Origin: Microcaldota archaeon
Lineage (GTDB): Archaea > Micrarchaeota > Micrarchaeia > Micrarchaeales > Micrarchaeaceae
DNA length: 64,000 nt
Direction: 5' to 3'
NCBI GenBank assembly: GCA_021807115.1
Contig: JAKAPJ010000001.1
Location: 1 to 64,000 of the forward strand
Part shown: positions 25,132 to 34,114 of the stretch, one piece after another
Position numbering within the stretch: position 1 is the stretch's first letter
Layout of the letters: each line of letters starts with the position of its first letter
Notes under the pieces: generated by a model
Database searches by the model: none
The model's input: the letters and a program-made list of their open reading frames with translations, nothing else
Told to the model about the DNA's origin: nothing
Position numbers and translations under genes: made by a program

Positions 25132-26796
25132 TCAGACCTCGTATTTTATCTCCTTTACTATGGTGAGCTCCGCGCCTACGGTTGGCTCCTCCAGCCCGAA
25201 GCGTTCCAGCACCTCCGGGTGCATTTCGCCAAGCACGCCTACTACGTTGTCTCCAGCCACCACGCTCGCGCACCTGCCTGCTATGAACGCCTCGTCCCTC
25301 GCCTCCTTGAACTCCACGTCCTTCATTTCCGTGTATTTCAGGATCTCGTCCACCGCGCTCCTAATCTCGGCGAAGTTGGCCCTAGCGTGTTCACTCACAA
25401 GGGCTATGTGTATGGCCTCCCTGGGCCGCTTGTCCTCCAGGCCGTACACCCTGCCTATCTCGAACATCCGGTGCGGCATCCTTTCATTCATTGATTCCCT
25501 GAGGTTCTGCATCAGCGCAGGCAGCAGCGCGGTCCTGAGCATGGACACCGAAAGCGTTTTCGAATCCGCTATGCTTATGTACTTGTCCGCCGAGGCCTTC
25601 CTCCTCATGTTTTCAAAGTTGACCTTTTCGTTGGTGAGCGAGCTGTTTATGGCCTCGGTGTACCCTATCCCTATCATGAACACCGCCATGTCGTTCTCCT
25701 CCTCGGTCAGCTCATCCGCCAGTCCGTCAACGTACCCGCTCACCGGCGCCGCCACTATGTTGTCGTAGCCGAAGGATATGGCCAGGTCCTCAATCACATC
25801 CTGGTCGTTGAGCACGTCCACCCGGTACGGCGGGACGAAGAACTGCACATTGCCCCCGTATTTCGCAGCCACGTACCCCATCTTGTTAGCCAGCCCTATA
25901 ACGTTGTGCCTGCCAAGCTCCACCCCGAGCGTCCTTTCCGCGTTGCGCAGCGATACCTTGACCTCCCTGTATGCAGGCTTCGGTGTGACTTCCGCGCCGT
26001 TTTTGTACTCTACAGTGACAGGATAAACCTCCGCGCCAGAGTACATGAAAGAGCATGCCAGCAGGTTCGCCGCGTTGTCTATGGTGCCGCGCGACGTGCC
26101 GGTTATGTCCACGAAGAGCTCCCTCGTCTTTTCCGTGACCCTCGTGGCCTCGGAGTTTATTATAGGTATAAGCGCCAGCACCTTTTTCGAGTCCTTCAGG
26201 AACGGATAGCGCGTTCCCGCGCCCCCAAGGGTGTACCCGTATGTGCGGCCCTTCTCCGTGGACCTCACCGCCTCGGAGAAGCTCATCTGCTTGGCGGAGT
26301 TGAGCGGGACGAAATGCTGCTCCTCCCCGCCCGCCGCCGCGCCGTACACGAGTTCGCTGCCCTCTATCGCGTCAAGGTTGTGCAGCCCTATGGCGAGCTT
26401 CGCCCTCCTCCTGCCGTACGTGTCCGCGAACTTGTCGGTGAAACTTATAAGGTACTTTAGCGTGTTTCCGGAGAGGTCCACGTTCTTCACCACAAGCCCA
26501 GCTATGAACGGCCTTACCTCCTTTACCTCCTTGGCCACCTCTATGTTCATGACCGGCTGGTTCTTGATGGTGTAGCGACCCTCGTTCGGCACACTCTTGC
26601 CTGTGAAGCTGTCAAGGAGCCGCAGCACCCCTATAAAATCAAGCAGATCCGGCCTGTTCGGGGTCACGTTTGTCCTGACCTCCGCATCTGTCATCCCCTC
26701 AACCTCCAGGCCTACCGCCGGCAGCAGCTCTGCCAACCTGCCCTTCGTATACCCGAGCGACTCGAAGTCCTTTATCTCAAACCCAACCACTGCCAT
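25132..26796 (-). CDS. pheT: Phenylalanyl-tRNA synthetase beta subunit
   Basis: This is the beta subunit of the (alpha-beta)2 enzyme that charges tRNA-Phe. B3/B4-type and B5 domains are seen in TNVTPNRPDLLDFIGVLRLL and YVAAKYGGNVQFFVPPYRVD. The catalytic-like module contains EDLAISFGYDNIVA and ESMNERMPHRMFEIGRVYG. The length, about 555 residues, is normal for archaea. ATG at 26796 lies 2 nt after the pheS stop, indicating translational coupling. The longer ORF from 26919 reads into pheS. Confidence 0.96.
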   Translation of the reverse strand: MAVVGFEIKDFESLGYTKGRLAELLPAVGLEVEGMTDAEVRTNVTPNRPDLLDFIGVLRLLDSFTGKSVPNEGRYTIKNQPVMNIEVAKEVKEVRPFIAGLVVKNVDLSGNTLKYLISFTDKFADTYGRRRAKLAIGLHNLDAIEGSELVYGAAAGGEEQHFVPLNSAKQMSFSEAVRSTEKGRTYGYTLGGAGTRYPFLKDSKKVLALIPIINSEATRVTEKTRELFVDITGTSRGTIDNAANLLACSFMYSGAEVYPVTVEYKNGAEVTPKPAYREVKVSLRNAERTLGVELGRHNVIGLANKMGYVAAKYGGNVQFFVPPYRVDVLNDQDVIEDLAISFGYDNIVAAPVSGYVDGLADELTEEENDMAVFMIGIGYTEAINSSLTNEKVNFENMRRKASADKYISIADSKTLSVSMLRTALLPALMQNLRESMNERMPHRMFEIGRVYGLEDKRPREAIHIALVSEHARANFAEIRSAVDEILKYTEMKDVEFKEARDEAFIAGRCASVVAGDNVVGVLGEMHPEVLERFGLEEPTVGAELTIVKEIKYEV

Positions 26797-26798
26797 TC

Positions 26799-28277
26799 TC
26801 ACACCTTGAGGTTCTTCCTCGCGCGCAGCCAGCCGAGGTTGTTCTTGTACGGGGTCTGTATGGAGTCCAGGCCGAACACCATGGAGTTTATCATCAGCCT
26901 CTCTATGCCTCCACCCCACGCCAGCACCGTCCTGTCGGTGCCCATGGCCTTTGTTATCTCCTTGCGTATTATGCCCCCGCCCGTCAGCTCTATAGTGTCG
27001 CCGTGCTCTTCGTCATAGTAGAATGCCTCAAGACTCGGCTCTGTGAACGGGAAATACGAGGGCCTCAGCTTCACGTTGTCGAACCCCAGCTTGCCGTAGA
27101 ACTTCTTCAGGGTGTCTATGAGGTTTGCGAGCGTGAGGTTGTTGCCTATTATTATTCCGTCGTACTGGTGCAGCTCCGCGAGGTGCTTGTAGTCTATGCT
27201 CTCGTTGCGGAACACCGACCCAACGGAGAACAGCCTGAGCGGGTAGTTCTCGTTAAGCGTGTTCGACAGCTTCCTTATGAAGTGCGCCGATACGCTGGTC
27301 GTGTGCGTCCTGAGCACAGCCTGCTTCGCCAGCCCCTCCATCCACACCTCCTTCCACCCAGCCGTGTGCATCTTCCGCACCCTCTCCAGAGCCTCGAGGT
27401 CCTCTATGCTGATCTCCCTGGGGTTGGAGAGGAAGAAGGTGTCCTGCATCTCCCTGGTTGGATGGTCCTGCGGGGAGAAGAGCGCGTCGAAGTTCCAGAA
27501 CGACGACTCGACTATCGGGCCAGACACCTCTATGAAGCCCATCTCGAGCCACTTGTGCCTCACGAAATTTATGAACTCCCTGACAGGGTGCAGCCTTGCG
27601 GGGAACGTCCTGTCCACTTCTGCGTTTATGTCGTACGGCCTGAATCCGGCCGACTTCCAGCTGCCGCTCTTGATTATCTCCTTGGACAATGCGCCTATCT
27701 CGTTGCCTCCGCCTAGCGCTTCAAGCATCTCCCTTCCCGCCTCTGTTATGCTCACGGATTTTACCATGCTTCTTTCCTTCACTTCTACGAGCCCGCGCCT
27801 GATGAGCGTTTCCACCCCCTCCTTATCCCTGGACAGCAGGTTCTGACCGCCTTTGCCTGACGAGAGCCCCACCAGCAGCTCCCTCAGGCCGTAGCTGCCT
27901 TTACCTGCCGCAACATCCTTGCCTGCGCCCGTAAGCCTCACCTCGCCCTTGTCTATAGATATCCACCCGTTCCTTTTGGCCCAGCTCAGGGACACCTGGT
28001 TCTTTATTCCCGACACCTTCCCATGACCTCCTGCCTTGTAAAGCTCCCCTATCAGTGCCTCTTCAGGAAACCCCTCAAGATCCGTCTTGCCCTCCGCGCT
28101 CAGTTCAACGTTTTTGGATATTACTCTCTCAATGGAGACGGCATTTTTGCCCATCAGGCTCTCCGCAGCCCACATTATCGCATCCCTGCCCATACCCAGG
28201 TTCTTCTCAAGGTAGTCCAGCCCCGCGCTATTTTTCTCCTTGAGAAGCGAGAGCAGTTTTAACTCATATTCATGCAA
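26799..28277 (-). CDS. pheS: Phenylalanyl-tRNA synthetase alpha subunit
   Basis: This catalytic subunit has class II motifs FIEVSGPIVESSFWNFDALF, SVGSVFRNESIDYKHLAEL and WGGGIERLMI. N-terminal winged-helix domains contact tRNA. The protein has about 492 residues. Starts GTG 28286 and TTG 28277 are both possible; TTG follows GGGGTG at better spacing. It is the first gene of a pheS-pheT operon; upstream on the same strand is a membrane-anchored surface protein gene. Confidence 0.96.
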   Translation of the reverse strand: MHEYELKLLSLLKEKNSAGLDYLEKNLGMGRDAIMWAAESLMGKNAVSIERVISKNVELSAEGKTDLEGFPEEALIGELYKAGGHGKVSGIKNQVSLSWAKRNGWISIDKGEVRLTGAGKDVAAGKGSYGLRELLVGLSSGKGGQNLLSRDKEGVETLIRRGLVEVKERSMVKSVSITEAGREMLEALGGGNEIGALSKEIIKSGSWKSAGFRPYDINAEVDRTFPARLHPVREFINFVRHKWLEMGFIEVSGPIVESSFWNFDALFSPQDHPTREMQDTFFLSNPREISIEDLEALERVRKMHTAGWKEVWMEGLAKQAVLRTHTTSVSAHFIRKLSNTLNENYPLRLFSVGSVFRNESIDYKHLAELHQYDGIIIGNNLTLANLIDTLKKFYGKLGFDNVKLRPSYFPFTEPSLEAFYYDEEHGDTIELTGGGIIRKEITKAMGTDRTVLAWGGGIERLMINSMVFGLDSIQTPYKNNLGWLRARKNLKV

Positions 28278-28303
28278 ACAAAACACCCCAAATCCGCCTG
28301 CGC

Positions 28304-29080
28304 CTACTTGCTACCCACCTTCCAATATGTGTACACCACGAAAAGGGCGATTGCTATGGCAATGATTATCACCACGAATCCCCCTCCAAGATAGTTGTAG
28401 ACGTCACCGAAGAACGTAAGTACCTCAGCCTGCAGGCTTTCCTCGACCGTATAAGAGAGCACGAACTCGGAAAGCGGCTCGTCAGCGGACCACGAAAGCG
28501 TGGTGACCCCCCTATAGTTCTTCGTGAAGCCCACGGCAGGCGAATCCGGCACAGGGAACACGGACAAAACCCTGGCCCCGCTTGGCACTATTATCGTCAG
28601 AGTGGTGTTGTAGCCCAGCACCTCCCCGCTTTCGGCATGCTCAAAGTTGAACACGTTGTTGTTGAACTGGTAGAGGAATGTCCTCGGGCCTGTCTGGTTT
28701 ACCGTGGTCACGTTGCTTACATAGTACCGCAGTTCCAGTAGCGCTATCCTCCCGTTTACCGAGCTTATGAGAGGGCCGGGTATGAAGCTGAATCCGTATA
28801 TGCTGCCCTTGGGGTTGACTATGTGCTCCACCAGGGAGGACCCGATGAGCGTCTGCCACTGGCTCAACGTGAAGTTTAGTGCGGCACGGTCCGCGGTATA
28901 CTGCCCCGCTGACGAGTTGCTTATGCTGAGGTTGAGGATTTCCGTCACGCTTGCGCTTGTGTTGGTGTTCAGCACGACTGTCGTATTTATGTTGTTTATC
29001 AGGTACGATGCGTCAGTGGTGCCGGCCAGCATGGCGAACGCGAAGAGCGCAGTTAGTAGCAAAAAGGTGCGGCCGTCCAT
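28304..29080 (-). CDS. Secreted, C-terminally membrane-anchored surface protein
   Basis: This 258-residue protein starts at ATG 29080 with a signal peptide (FLLLTALFAFAMLAGTTDAS). A beta-rich ectodomain carries many Asn-x-Ser/Thr sites (NNINTTVVLNTNTSASVTE). One C-terminal membrane helix (GGFVVIIIAIAIALFVVYTY) and a short cytosolic tail KVGSK complete it. The topology is that of a type I membrane protein facing outside. I recognise no family. Earlier in-frame starts would place extra hydrophilic residues ahead of the signal peptide. It lies 17 nt upstream of the pheS start codon region on the same strand. Confidence 0.78.
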   Translation of the reverse strand: MDGRTFLLLTALFAFAMLAGTTDASYLINNINTTVVLNTNTSASVTEILNLSISNSSAGQYTADRAALNFTLSQWQTLIGSSLVEHIVNPKGSIYGFSFIPGPLISSVNGRIALLELRYYVSNVTTVNQTGPRTFLYQFNNNVFNFEHAESGEVLGYNTTLTIIVPSGARVLSVFPVPDSPAVGFTKNYRGVTTLSWSADEPLSEFVLSYTVEESLQAEVLTFFGDVYNYLGGGFVVIIIAIAIALFVVYTYWKVGSK

Positions 29081-29268
29081 GGTCTCGATGTTATTTCTTC
29101 TCCTATTAATAAATAGTTTATGTATCAGCCAGACGGCGGCCGCACCGTCGTGCCACCAGCGCCTGTTTTGTATCGGGACGTGTAGTAAAAAGCAATACAA
29201 CAAAACAAAAGCATTTTAAAGTTAAGACAGCAATTGTTTTGCTGCTCTTACGGCGACGGGGCTACAAC
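29081..29268. promoter_or_regulatory. Intergenic region upstream of cdc6, possible origin or operator
   Basis: This AT-rich stretch lies between a divergent surface-protein gene and cdc6. It contains an inverted repeat CAAAACAA (29201-29208) and TTGTTTTG (29234-29241) around a TATA-like TTTTAAAG. Archaeal replication origins often lie beside cdc6/orc1 genes, but I found no canonical ORB motif, so origin function is only a possibility. The repeat could equally be an autoregulatory site. Confidence 0.35.
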
Positions 29269-30498
29269 ATGCGTTCACTGAGCGATTTACTAGTTGAATC
29301 CCGGGTATTCCTGAACAGGGAAGCGCTATCCCCTCATTTCACGCCCGCCCGCCTGCTCTACAGGGAGAAAGAGATCAATGCCATAGAGACCGCGCTTGCG
29401 CCTTCACTCAAGGGCTCGAGGGGCCGCAATCTCTTCATATACGGGAACCCCGGCACCGGCAAGACGTCGTGCGTAAAGTACATCGTGGAAGAGATAAAGG
29501 GGCTGCCGAACATACGCGCCCGCCTATCGTACATAAACTGCAGGATATACAACAGCCGCTTCAGGGTCCTGAACAAGATAATAAGCGACCACCTGCCCAC
29601 GTACGCGAAGAGGGGGTACGGGGCAGTGGACCTATACGAGAAGCTTACATCATGGATAGAGGAGGACAGCAAGATACTAGTTGCGATACTTGACGAGATA
29701 GACATGGTCAAGGACCTCGACGATCTGGTCTACACGCTAACGAGGATAAACAGCGACATACGGGCGGGAGGCGTGACAATAATAGGCATCTCCAACAAGG
29801 TGACATTCAAGGACGACCTGGATCCGAGGAGCATCTCCACGCTGAACGAGACCGAGCTCGCATTTCCCCATTACTATGCCACGGAGCTGTATGCAATACT
29901 CAAGGACAGGGTGGGCATAGGCTTCAAGAAGGACATAGTGGAGGACGAGGTGCTGCATTACGTTGCCGCCATGGCTGCCAAAGAGGGAGGGGATGCAAGG
30001 CTATCCCTCAAGATCCTGACCAAGGCCGGCGAACTGGCCGACGAGAGGGAGCTGGTGAAGGTGACGATGAAGGAGGCTCAGGAGGCCACAAAGATCGCGG
30101 AGAACGAGATAGTCTACGACGTCATCGCGATGCTGCCAGAACACCAGAAGTTCGTGCTCTACTCAATAGCGCTGCTCACGCAGAGCGGCGGCTCATACAA
30201 GAAACTCAGCGACGGCATAGACACATACCTATTCAGCGGGGAGGTGTACAACAGGTACAAATCCCTGACAACCAGCATACACAAGGATCCGAAGAGCGAG
30301 AGGTGGTATCGGAAATACCTCTCTGAACTGGAGATGCAGGGGCTCATACAGTCCTTCGAGTCCGGCAAGGGGATAAGGGGCCACACCAAGCTAATAAAGC
30401 TGTGCTCCCCGGCCAAGAAGATGTGCGATGTCCTTTCAAAGGAGCTGTTTGGGGGTGGCGGCACAGAGATACCGCTCCAGCAGACCGTGCCTGGTTGA
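29269..30498 (+). CDS. cdc6: Replication initiator Orc1/Cdc6
   Basis: This AAA+ ATPase recognises replication origins and loads MCM. It has about 409 residues from ATG 29269, with Walker A GNPGTGKT (59-66), Walker B LDEIDM (141-146), sensor motifs, and a C-terminal winged helix in about the last 100 residues. It heads an operon with rpp30 (16-nt gap), pop5 and thyX. Linking replication initiation with RNase P subunits and thymidylate synthesis in one transcript is unusual but may only reflect compact organisation. An upstream start at 29239 is less likely. Confidence 0.96.
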   Translation: MRSLSDLLVESRVFLNREALSPHFTPARLLYREKEINAIETALAPSLKGSRGRNLFIYGNPGTGKTSCVKYIVEEIKGLPNIRARLSYINCRIYNSRFRVLNKIISDHLPTYAKRGYGAVDLYEKLTSWIEEDSKILVAILDEIDMVKDLDDLVYTLTRINSDIRAGGVTIIGISNKVTFKDDLDPRSISTLNETELAFPHYYATELYAILKDRVGIGFKKDIVEDEVLHYVAAMAAKEGGDARLSLKILTKAGELADERELVKVTMKEAQEATKIAENEIVYDVIAMLPEHQKFVLYSIALLTQSGGSYKKLSDGIDTYLFSGEVYNRYKSLTTSIHKDPKSERWYRKYLSELEMQGLIQSFESGKGIRGHTKLIKLCSPAKKMCDVLSKELFGGGGTEIPLQQTVPG

Positions 30499-30514
30499 TT
30501 TTGCTGGTGCGTGA

Positions 30515-31042
30515 GTGGATTTCTACGACATTGTCTCAGAGACCTGCGCGTTCGACGACGGTTTTAGGGAGCGGCTGGGCTTCAAGAATATATTCACCGT
30601 AAACAAGGACGTCATGGCGGTAGGCGCAGGTCGCGGCCCCTCCGCAGACATTGGCGTATGCATTGCGTTCGGCAGGCCGCAGAATCTTCTTCCCCTGGTA
30701 AAGGGGGGCGTGGGCTCCGTGGCGATAACCGATTCGTACATAGACAAGGAGCTCATGGAGGCAATCAGCGAGAATGGCTGCATACTGTGCATGCCAATGG
30801 TCTCCATAACATCGTCGTACGGGCAGGAGAGGGTGAGGAACATCTACAAGATGTCCAAGCTGTTTTCGCACGCGCGCAAGCTTGGGATAGAGGTGAGCTT
30901 CGCCAGCATGGCAAAGACGGCGCTGTACATGAACTCCTACATCCAGCTCATAGCGCTCGCGAGATTGGTGGGCGCGGACGATGGGTATGCGCGCCACAGC
31001 ATAAGTGAACTCAACAGGAGGGTAGGTTCAGGCATGGCATAG
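30515..31042 (+). CDS. rnp3: Ribonuclease P protein component 3 (Rpp30)
   Basis: This protein subunit of archaeal RNase P, which matures tRNA 5' ends, pairs with Pop5 to support the catalytic domain of the RNA. The fold is a PHP-like TIM barrel. Seen segments include VGSVAITDSYID, LFSHARKLGIEVSFASMAKT and QLIALARLVGADDGYARHSI, which matches the usual C-terminal strand with its DAH-type region. At 175 residues it is shorter than many archaeal homologues. The start is GTG at 30515. It lies directly upstream of pop5, which supports the assignment. Confidence 0.88.
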   Translation: MDFYDIVSETCAFDDGFRERLGFKNIFTVNKDVMAVGAGRGPSADIGVCIAFGRPQNLLPLVKGGVGSVAITDSYIDKELMEAISENGCILCMPMVSITSSYGQERVRNIYKMSKLFSHARKLGIEVSFASMAKTALYMNSYIQLIALARLVGADDGYARHSISELNRRVGSGMA

Positions 31043-31050
31043 GTTTTAGA

Positions 31051-31371
31051 ATGATGCGCGACAAGCACAGGTATCTGCTGGTTGAGGCCAGTTCCGCTGT
31101 GCGCGAGGACGACCGGGAATTCGGCCCGGCGCTTTACAGGGAGCTGTCCAGGTGCGTAGGGGAGGCGAACATGCATAGGGTCAACCTGAAGTACGTAAAG
31201 CAAGTGGACCAAAAAACATTCGTGCTCAAGTCCAGCCTTGATGGCGCACGGGACCTTGTGCTCGCGCTGGCCCTTGTGAAGAGGGTGAACGGTGCAGACA
31301 TTGCATTCTACACCCTGAAATCATCCGGCACCATAAAGGCACTGCTCTCGTCCGGCCCCGCCGTGGATTAG
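31051..31371 (+). CDS. rnp2: Ribonuclease P protein component 2 (Pop5)
   Basis: This 106-residue RNase P subunit has an RRM-like fold. The opening RYLLVEASS, the central KTFVLKSSLDGARDLVLALA and the final SGTIKALLSSG correspond to the family pattern (R-Y-L, V-L-R, S-G-T-I). It is 8 nt after rpp30, its direct structural partner in archaeal RNase P, so the two can be made in equal amounts. Confidence 0.88.
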   Translation: MMRDKHRYLLVEASSAVREDDREFGPALYRELSRCVGEANMHRVNLKYVKQVDQKTFVLKSSLDGARDLVLALALVKRVNGADIAFYTLKSSGTIKALLSSGPAVD

Positions 31372-31380
31372 GTGTTCCAA

Positions 31381-33105
31381 ATGCCATGCGACTACGTGCT
31401 CAAGTTCGATGAATGCAGTGCGGGAATAGCCGTGGAGAGCTACAGCGGCGAGGAGCAGGCAGTCCTGGAGCGGCACATGACCAACTGCGACAGCAACGTC
31501 TTCGCGTGGAGGCAGTCGGACACGTTCACGTCCGAGCAGATAGGCGCGCTCCTTTCCAGGTACAGCAGGACCTCACTCACAGGCCGGCGCCTTTTCCTGA
31601 AGGAGTTTTATCCAAACAAGGAGAGGGGCAGGGAGTTTTTTGCGGCATGGCTTGTGGACTACGGCGACGATTCCATACAAGAGATGGTCGGGGGGCTGCC
31701 CATGGCGTGCGAGTTCGTGTCAAACCTGGCGGCGAAGGAGATAGAGGACAGCAGGCTTGGGTCTTACATAGAGAAGTCCACAAGGTACGTCCAGTTTGAC
31801 AAAAAGCTTCCGGACGGCCACTACATGTTCTACCGCGACCCGGATATACTTTCAACAAGGCACGGAGACAGGTACATATCGCTAATGGACAGCCTTTTCT
31901 CTTCGTACTCCGCCGCCATGCCAAAGATGGAGCGCTACATCAGGGACACCAACAGGATAGAAGACGTGCGCTTTAGGCTCGGTAGCTCGCTTATCGGGAT
32001 ATCGGACATGGGACCCAAGGTCACGGAGGACTTCGGCGTCACTGAACAGGATCTCACCAAGGCGTACGACAACGCAATAAAGGCAAATGCACTGGATTTT
32101 CTGCGCGACTACCTGCCCATGTCCACCCTCACACACGTGGGAATGAGCATGAACGCGCGCTCCTACGAAAACGTGATACAGAAGATGCTGGCATCCCCTC
32201 TGGCCGAGTCCGTGTGGATCGGCAAGAGGATGGCTCAGGAGCTGGGCAGGCTAACGCCGTCCCTGGTGAAAGAATCGGGTGACCCGCGCTCCGCCGCGTT
32301 CCAGAAATTCCTGAAGATCCGTGCGCAGGCGACCAGTGCAATCGTGGATAAAATTGGCGCCCCCGCAAGCGGCGGAAGCGGCGTGGATCTTGTTTCATAC
32401 TACGGAATGGGCTCAGGCGACCCTGATGTCGCTGCTCAGGTTGCCTTGGCGGCGCCCATCATATATACATTCTCTTCCGGCACAAGCATGCGGGATGCGC
32501 ATAAAGCTGCAGAGCGCCTTGACCGCTCCGCCCGTGTGGAGCTTATATCAGCATACATAGGGGAGCGGGCAAACCGCCGCCACAAGCCAGGCCGCGCGTT
32601 CGAGAACCTGGAATACCAGTTCGACCTGAAGGGCAGAATCGGAATTTACCGTGACATACAGAGGCACAGGATAGGCACGCAGGAGCGGCAGCGGTTTGGC
32701 GTTAGCCTCGGCTACGAGGTTAGAGACGCATTCAGGGATGTTGGCATAGCCGAGGACTATTGCAGCAATATGGACGAGGTGAAGGGTCTCTACGGCGCAC
32801 TGCAAGAAAGGCTGCCGTACCAGGCCCAGTATGCCGTGACATTCGGCTTCAATACTAGATGGTACTACCGCATCAACGCCAGGCAGCTATACCACCTATG
32901 TGAGCTGCGATCCTCCCCACAGGGCCACCCTGACTACAGGGTGCTGGTTCAGAAAATGGCTGCCAAGGTGGCTGCAGTGCACCCTACAGTGACGTCAAAG
33001 ATGACATATCTGGACAGCAGCGAAAAGTCCCTGGGGCGTCTTGATTCCGAGATAAGGATAGCAGTGAAGAAGGCTAGGCTGTCCGGTGCGAATCCACCGC
33101 GCTAG
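31381..33105 (+). CDS. thyX: Double-domain FAD-dependent thymidylate synthase (ThyX-like)
   Basis: ThyX methylates dUMP using methylenetetrahydrofolate and FAD. Usual ThyX is about 220-250 residues; this protein of about 574 residues appears to be two ThyX folds in tandem. The second half carries the signature RHRIGTQERQRF, a variant of RHRxxSxNExSxRY, plus RWYYRINARQLYHLCELRSS and QGHPDYR. The first half has a degenerate equivalent (RYSRTSLTGRRLF and YIEKSTRYVQF). Similar double-ThyX proteins occur in other archaea and in CPR bacteria. The ATG at 31381 follows AGGTG. Other thymidine nucleotide genes (tdk, deoxynucleotidase) are at 53-55 kb. Confidence 0.88.
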   Translation: MPCDYVLKFDECSAGIAVESYSGEEQAVLERHMTNCDSNVFAWRQSDTFTSEQIGALLSRYSRTSLTGRRLFLKEFYPNKERGREFFAAWLVDYGDDSIQEMVGGLPMACEFVSNLAAKEIEDSRLGSYIEKSTRYVQFDKKLPDGHYMFYRDPDILSTRHGDRYISLMDSLFSSYSAAMPKMERYIRDTNRIEDVRFRLGSSLIGISDMGPKVTEDFGVTEQDLTKAYDNAIKANALDFLRDYLPMSTLTHVGMSMNARSYENVIQKMLASPLAESVWIGKRMAQELGRLTPSLVKESGDPRSAAFQKFLKIRAQATSAIVDKIGAPASGGSGVDLVSYYGMGSGDPDVAAQVALAAPIIYTFSSGTSMRDAHKAAERLDRSARVELISAYIGERANRRHKPGRAFENLEYQFDLKGRIGIYRDIQRHRIGTQERQRFGVSLGYEVRDAFRDVGIAEDYCSNMDEVKGLYGALQERLPYQAQYAVTFGFNTRWYYRINARQLYHLCELRSSPQGHPDYRVLVQKMAAKVAAVHPTVTSKMTYLDSSEKSLGRLDSEIRIAVKKARLSGANPPR

Positions 33106-33144
33106 ACGCATGGTGCAATGCCATGCCGCAGCATACACCGGTGG

Positions 33145-33581
33145 CTATCCCCTTAGCACTTTAAGTGCTGGCGACCTGAGTGATGTGTCAGAAGCCGCGG
33201 CATTAGACAGCGCGTCTCTCAGCCCGCTCATGAAGTCAAGGAGGCTCTTTCCGTAAGGCTGCTGCAGGTCGCCCCAACTCTCGCCAATCACGCCATCCAA
33301 TATCTTCGCGAACATCTGCACGACCCTGTCCTGGCTGCCGTGCATTGCGTCTGCCTCTATATTCTTGTAACCAGCATTGTCTGTAAGCTCGGTGCGGAAG
33401 AACCTGCTGGTGCATTGTCAACCCCCTTCCCATCAACCTGCACGTCCACCACTCTGTTATGCAGTAATACTACCCTAAACACCTTCGACATAAAATTCCC
33501 TTCCACAAAAAGGCCCGCCATCCTCCGCCCAAAGGAGCTGTCATCTATGCTGCCGCTAAAATGTCCTATGTCCACCTTCAA
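33145..33581 (-). pseudogene. Unknown gene split by a frameshift
   Basis: Two minus-strand reading frames form one plausible protein of about 145 residues. The first starts at TTG 33581 after GGAGG and encodes KVDIGHFSGSIDDSSFGRRM through VDVQVDGKGVDN. The second continues in another frame with FFRTELTDNAGYKNIEADAM through LLDFMSGLRDALSN to a stop at 33145. The frames join near 33380-33420. Both halves have similar composition and neither alone looks complete. No family is recognised. A sequencing error is possible. Confidence 0.5.
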
Positions 33582-33726
33582 ATCGCCTCCCTTACGCTTA
33601 TTCCCAAATCTTGTTTTTCTTTGGCACCATTTAACCATCCTGTTGGCTTATGAATGATTGTCATACAAAAGGCTTTCTGCGCCTGGTGGCAGAAACGTTT
33701 ATATTATCATGCAGAACAGTCAATTC

Positions 33727-33747
33727 GCCGGCCCACTGTGTGCCGGC
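33727..33747 (+). promoter_or_regulatory. Leader hairpin upstream of small membrane protein
   Basis: A 6-bp GCCGGC stem with a 9-nt loop sits between the predicted transcript start and the ATG at 33760. It could influence translation of the small Cys-rich membrane protein, but GC-rich palindromes of this size also occur by chance. Confidence 0.3.
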
Positions 33748-33759
33748 ACGGTTGGTCAA

Positions 33760-34041
33760 ATGGCAAAGGAAAAACCCAAGGTTGGCGAATGCGAGTGCAG
33801 GTGTGGTTCGGGACCGGCGAAGATAGTGGGGCTCATAGTTGCCCTCCTTCTTGTGCCTATCCTGTTCATATGGTCACTGCACATGTTGTTCTCGCTTGCT
33901 ATAGCCTACAATCCATTCACATGGTTCGCGGCACTGATACTGGTCACGATAATAGGCAGGGGCGGGAGGTTCTGGCACCACCGCAACTGGTGCATATGCT
34001 GCATGTACGGGTGCATGGGGCACTGCAGCATATCCAAGTAA
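33760..34041 (+). CDS. Small membrane protein with Cys-rich ends
   Basis: This 93-residue protein starts at ATG 33760. The N-terminus has a cysteine cluster (GECECRCGSG), two membrane helices follow (IVGLIVALLLVPILFIWSL and FTWFAALILVTIIG), and the C-terminus has a second cluster (NWCICCMYGCMGHC). Both termini should lie on the same side, so the clusters may bind a metal together. The upstream TTTATATTA near 33699-33707 is a promoter candidate, and a GCCGGC-loop-GCCGGC hairpin (33727-33747) lies in the predicted leader. Function is unknown. Confidence 0.68.
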   Translation: MAKEKPKVGECECRCGSGPAKIVGLIVALLLVPILFIWSLHMLFSLAIAYNPFTWFAALILVTIIGRGGRFWHHRNWCICCMYGCMGHCSISK

Positions 34042-34114
34042 CCCAATCGCCTTGGCATAAGCCAATTATGGTTATAGCACGGCCGGCGCGTGCGCCTGCC
34101 AGCAAGGTGCAATC

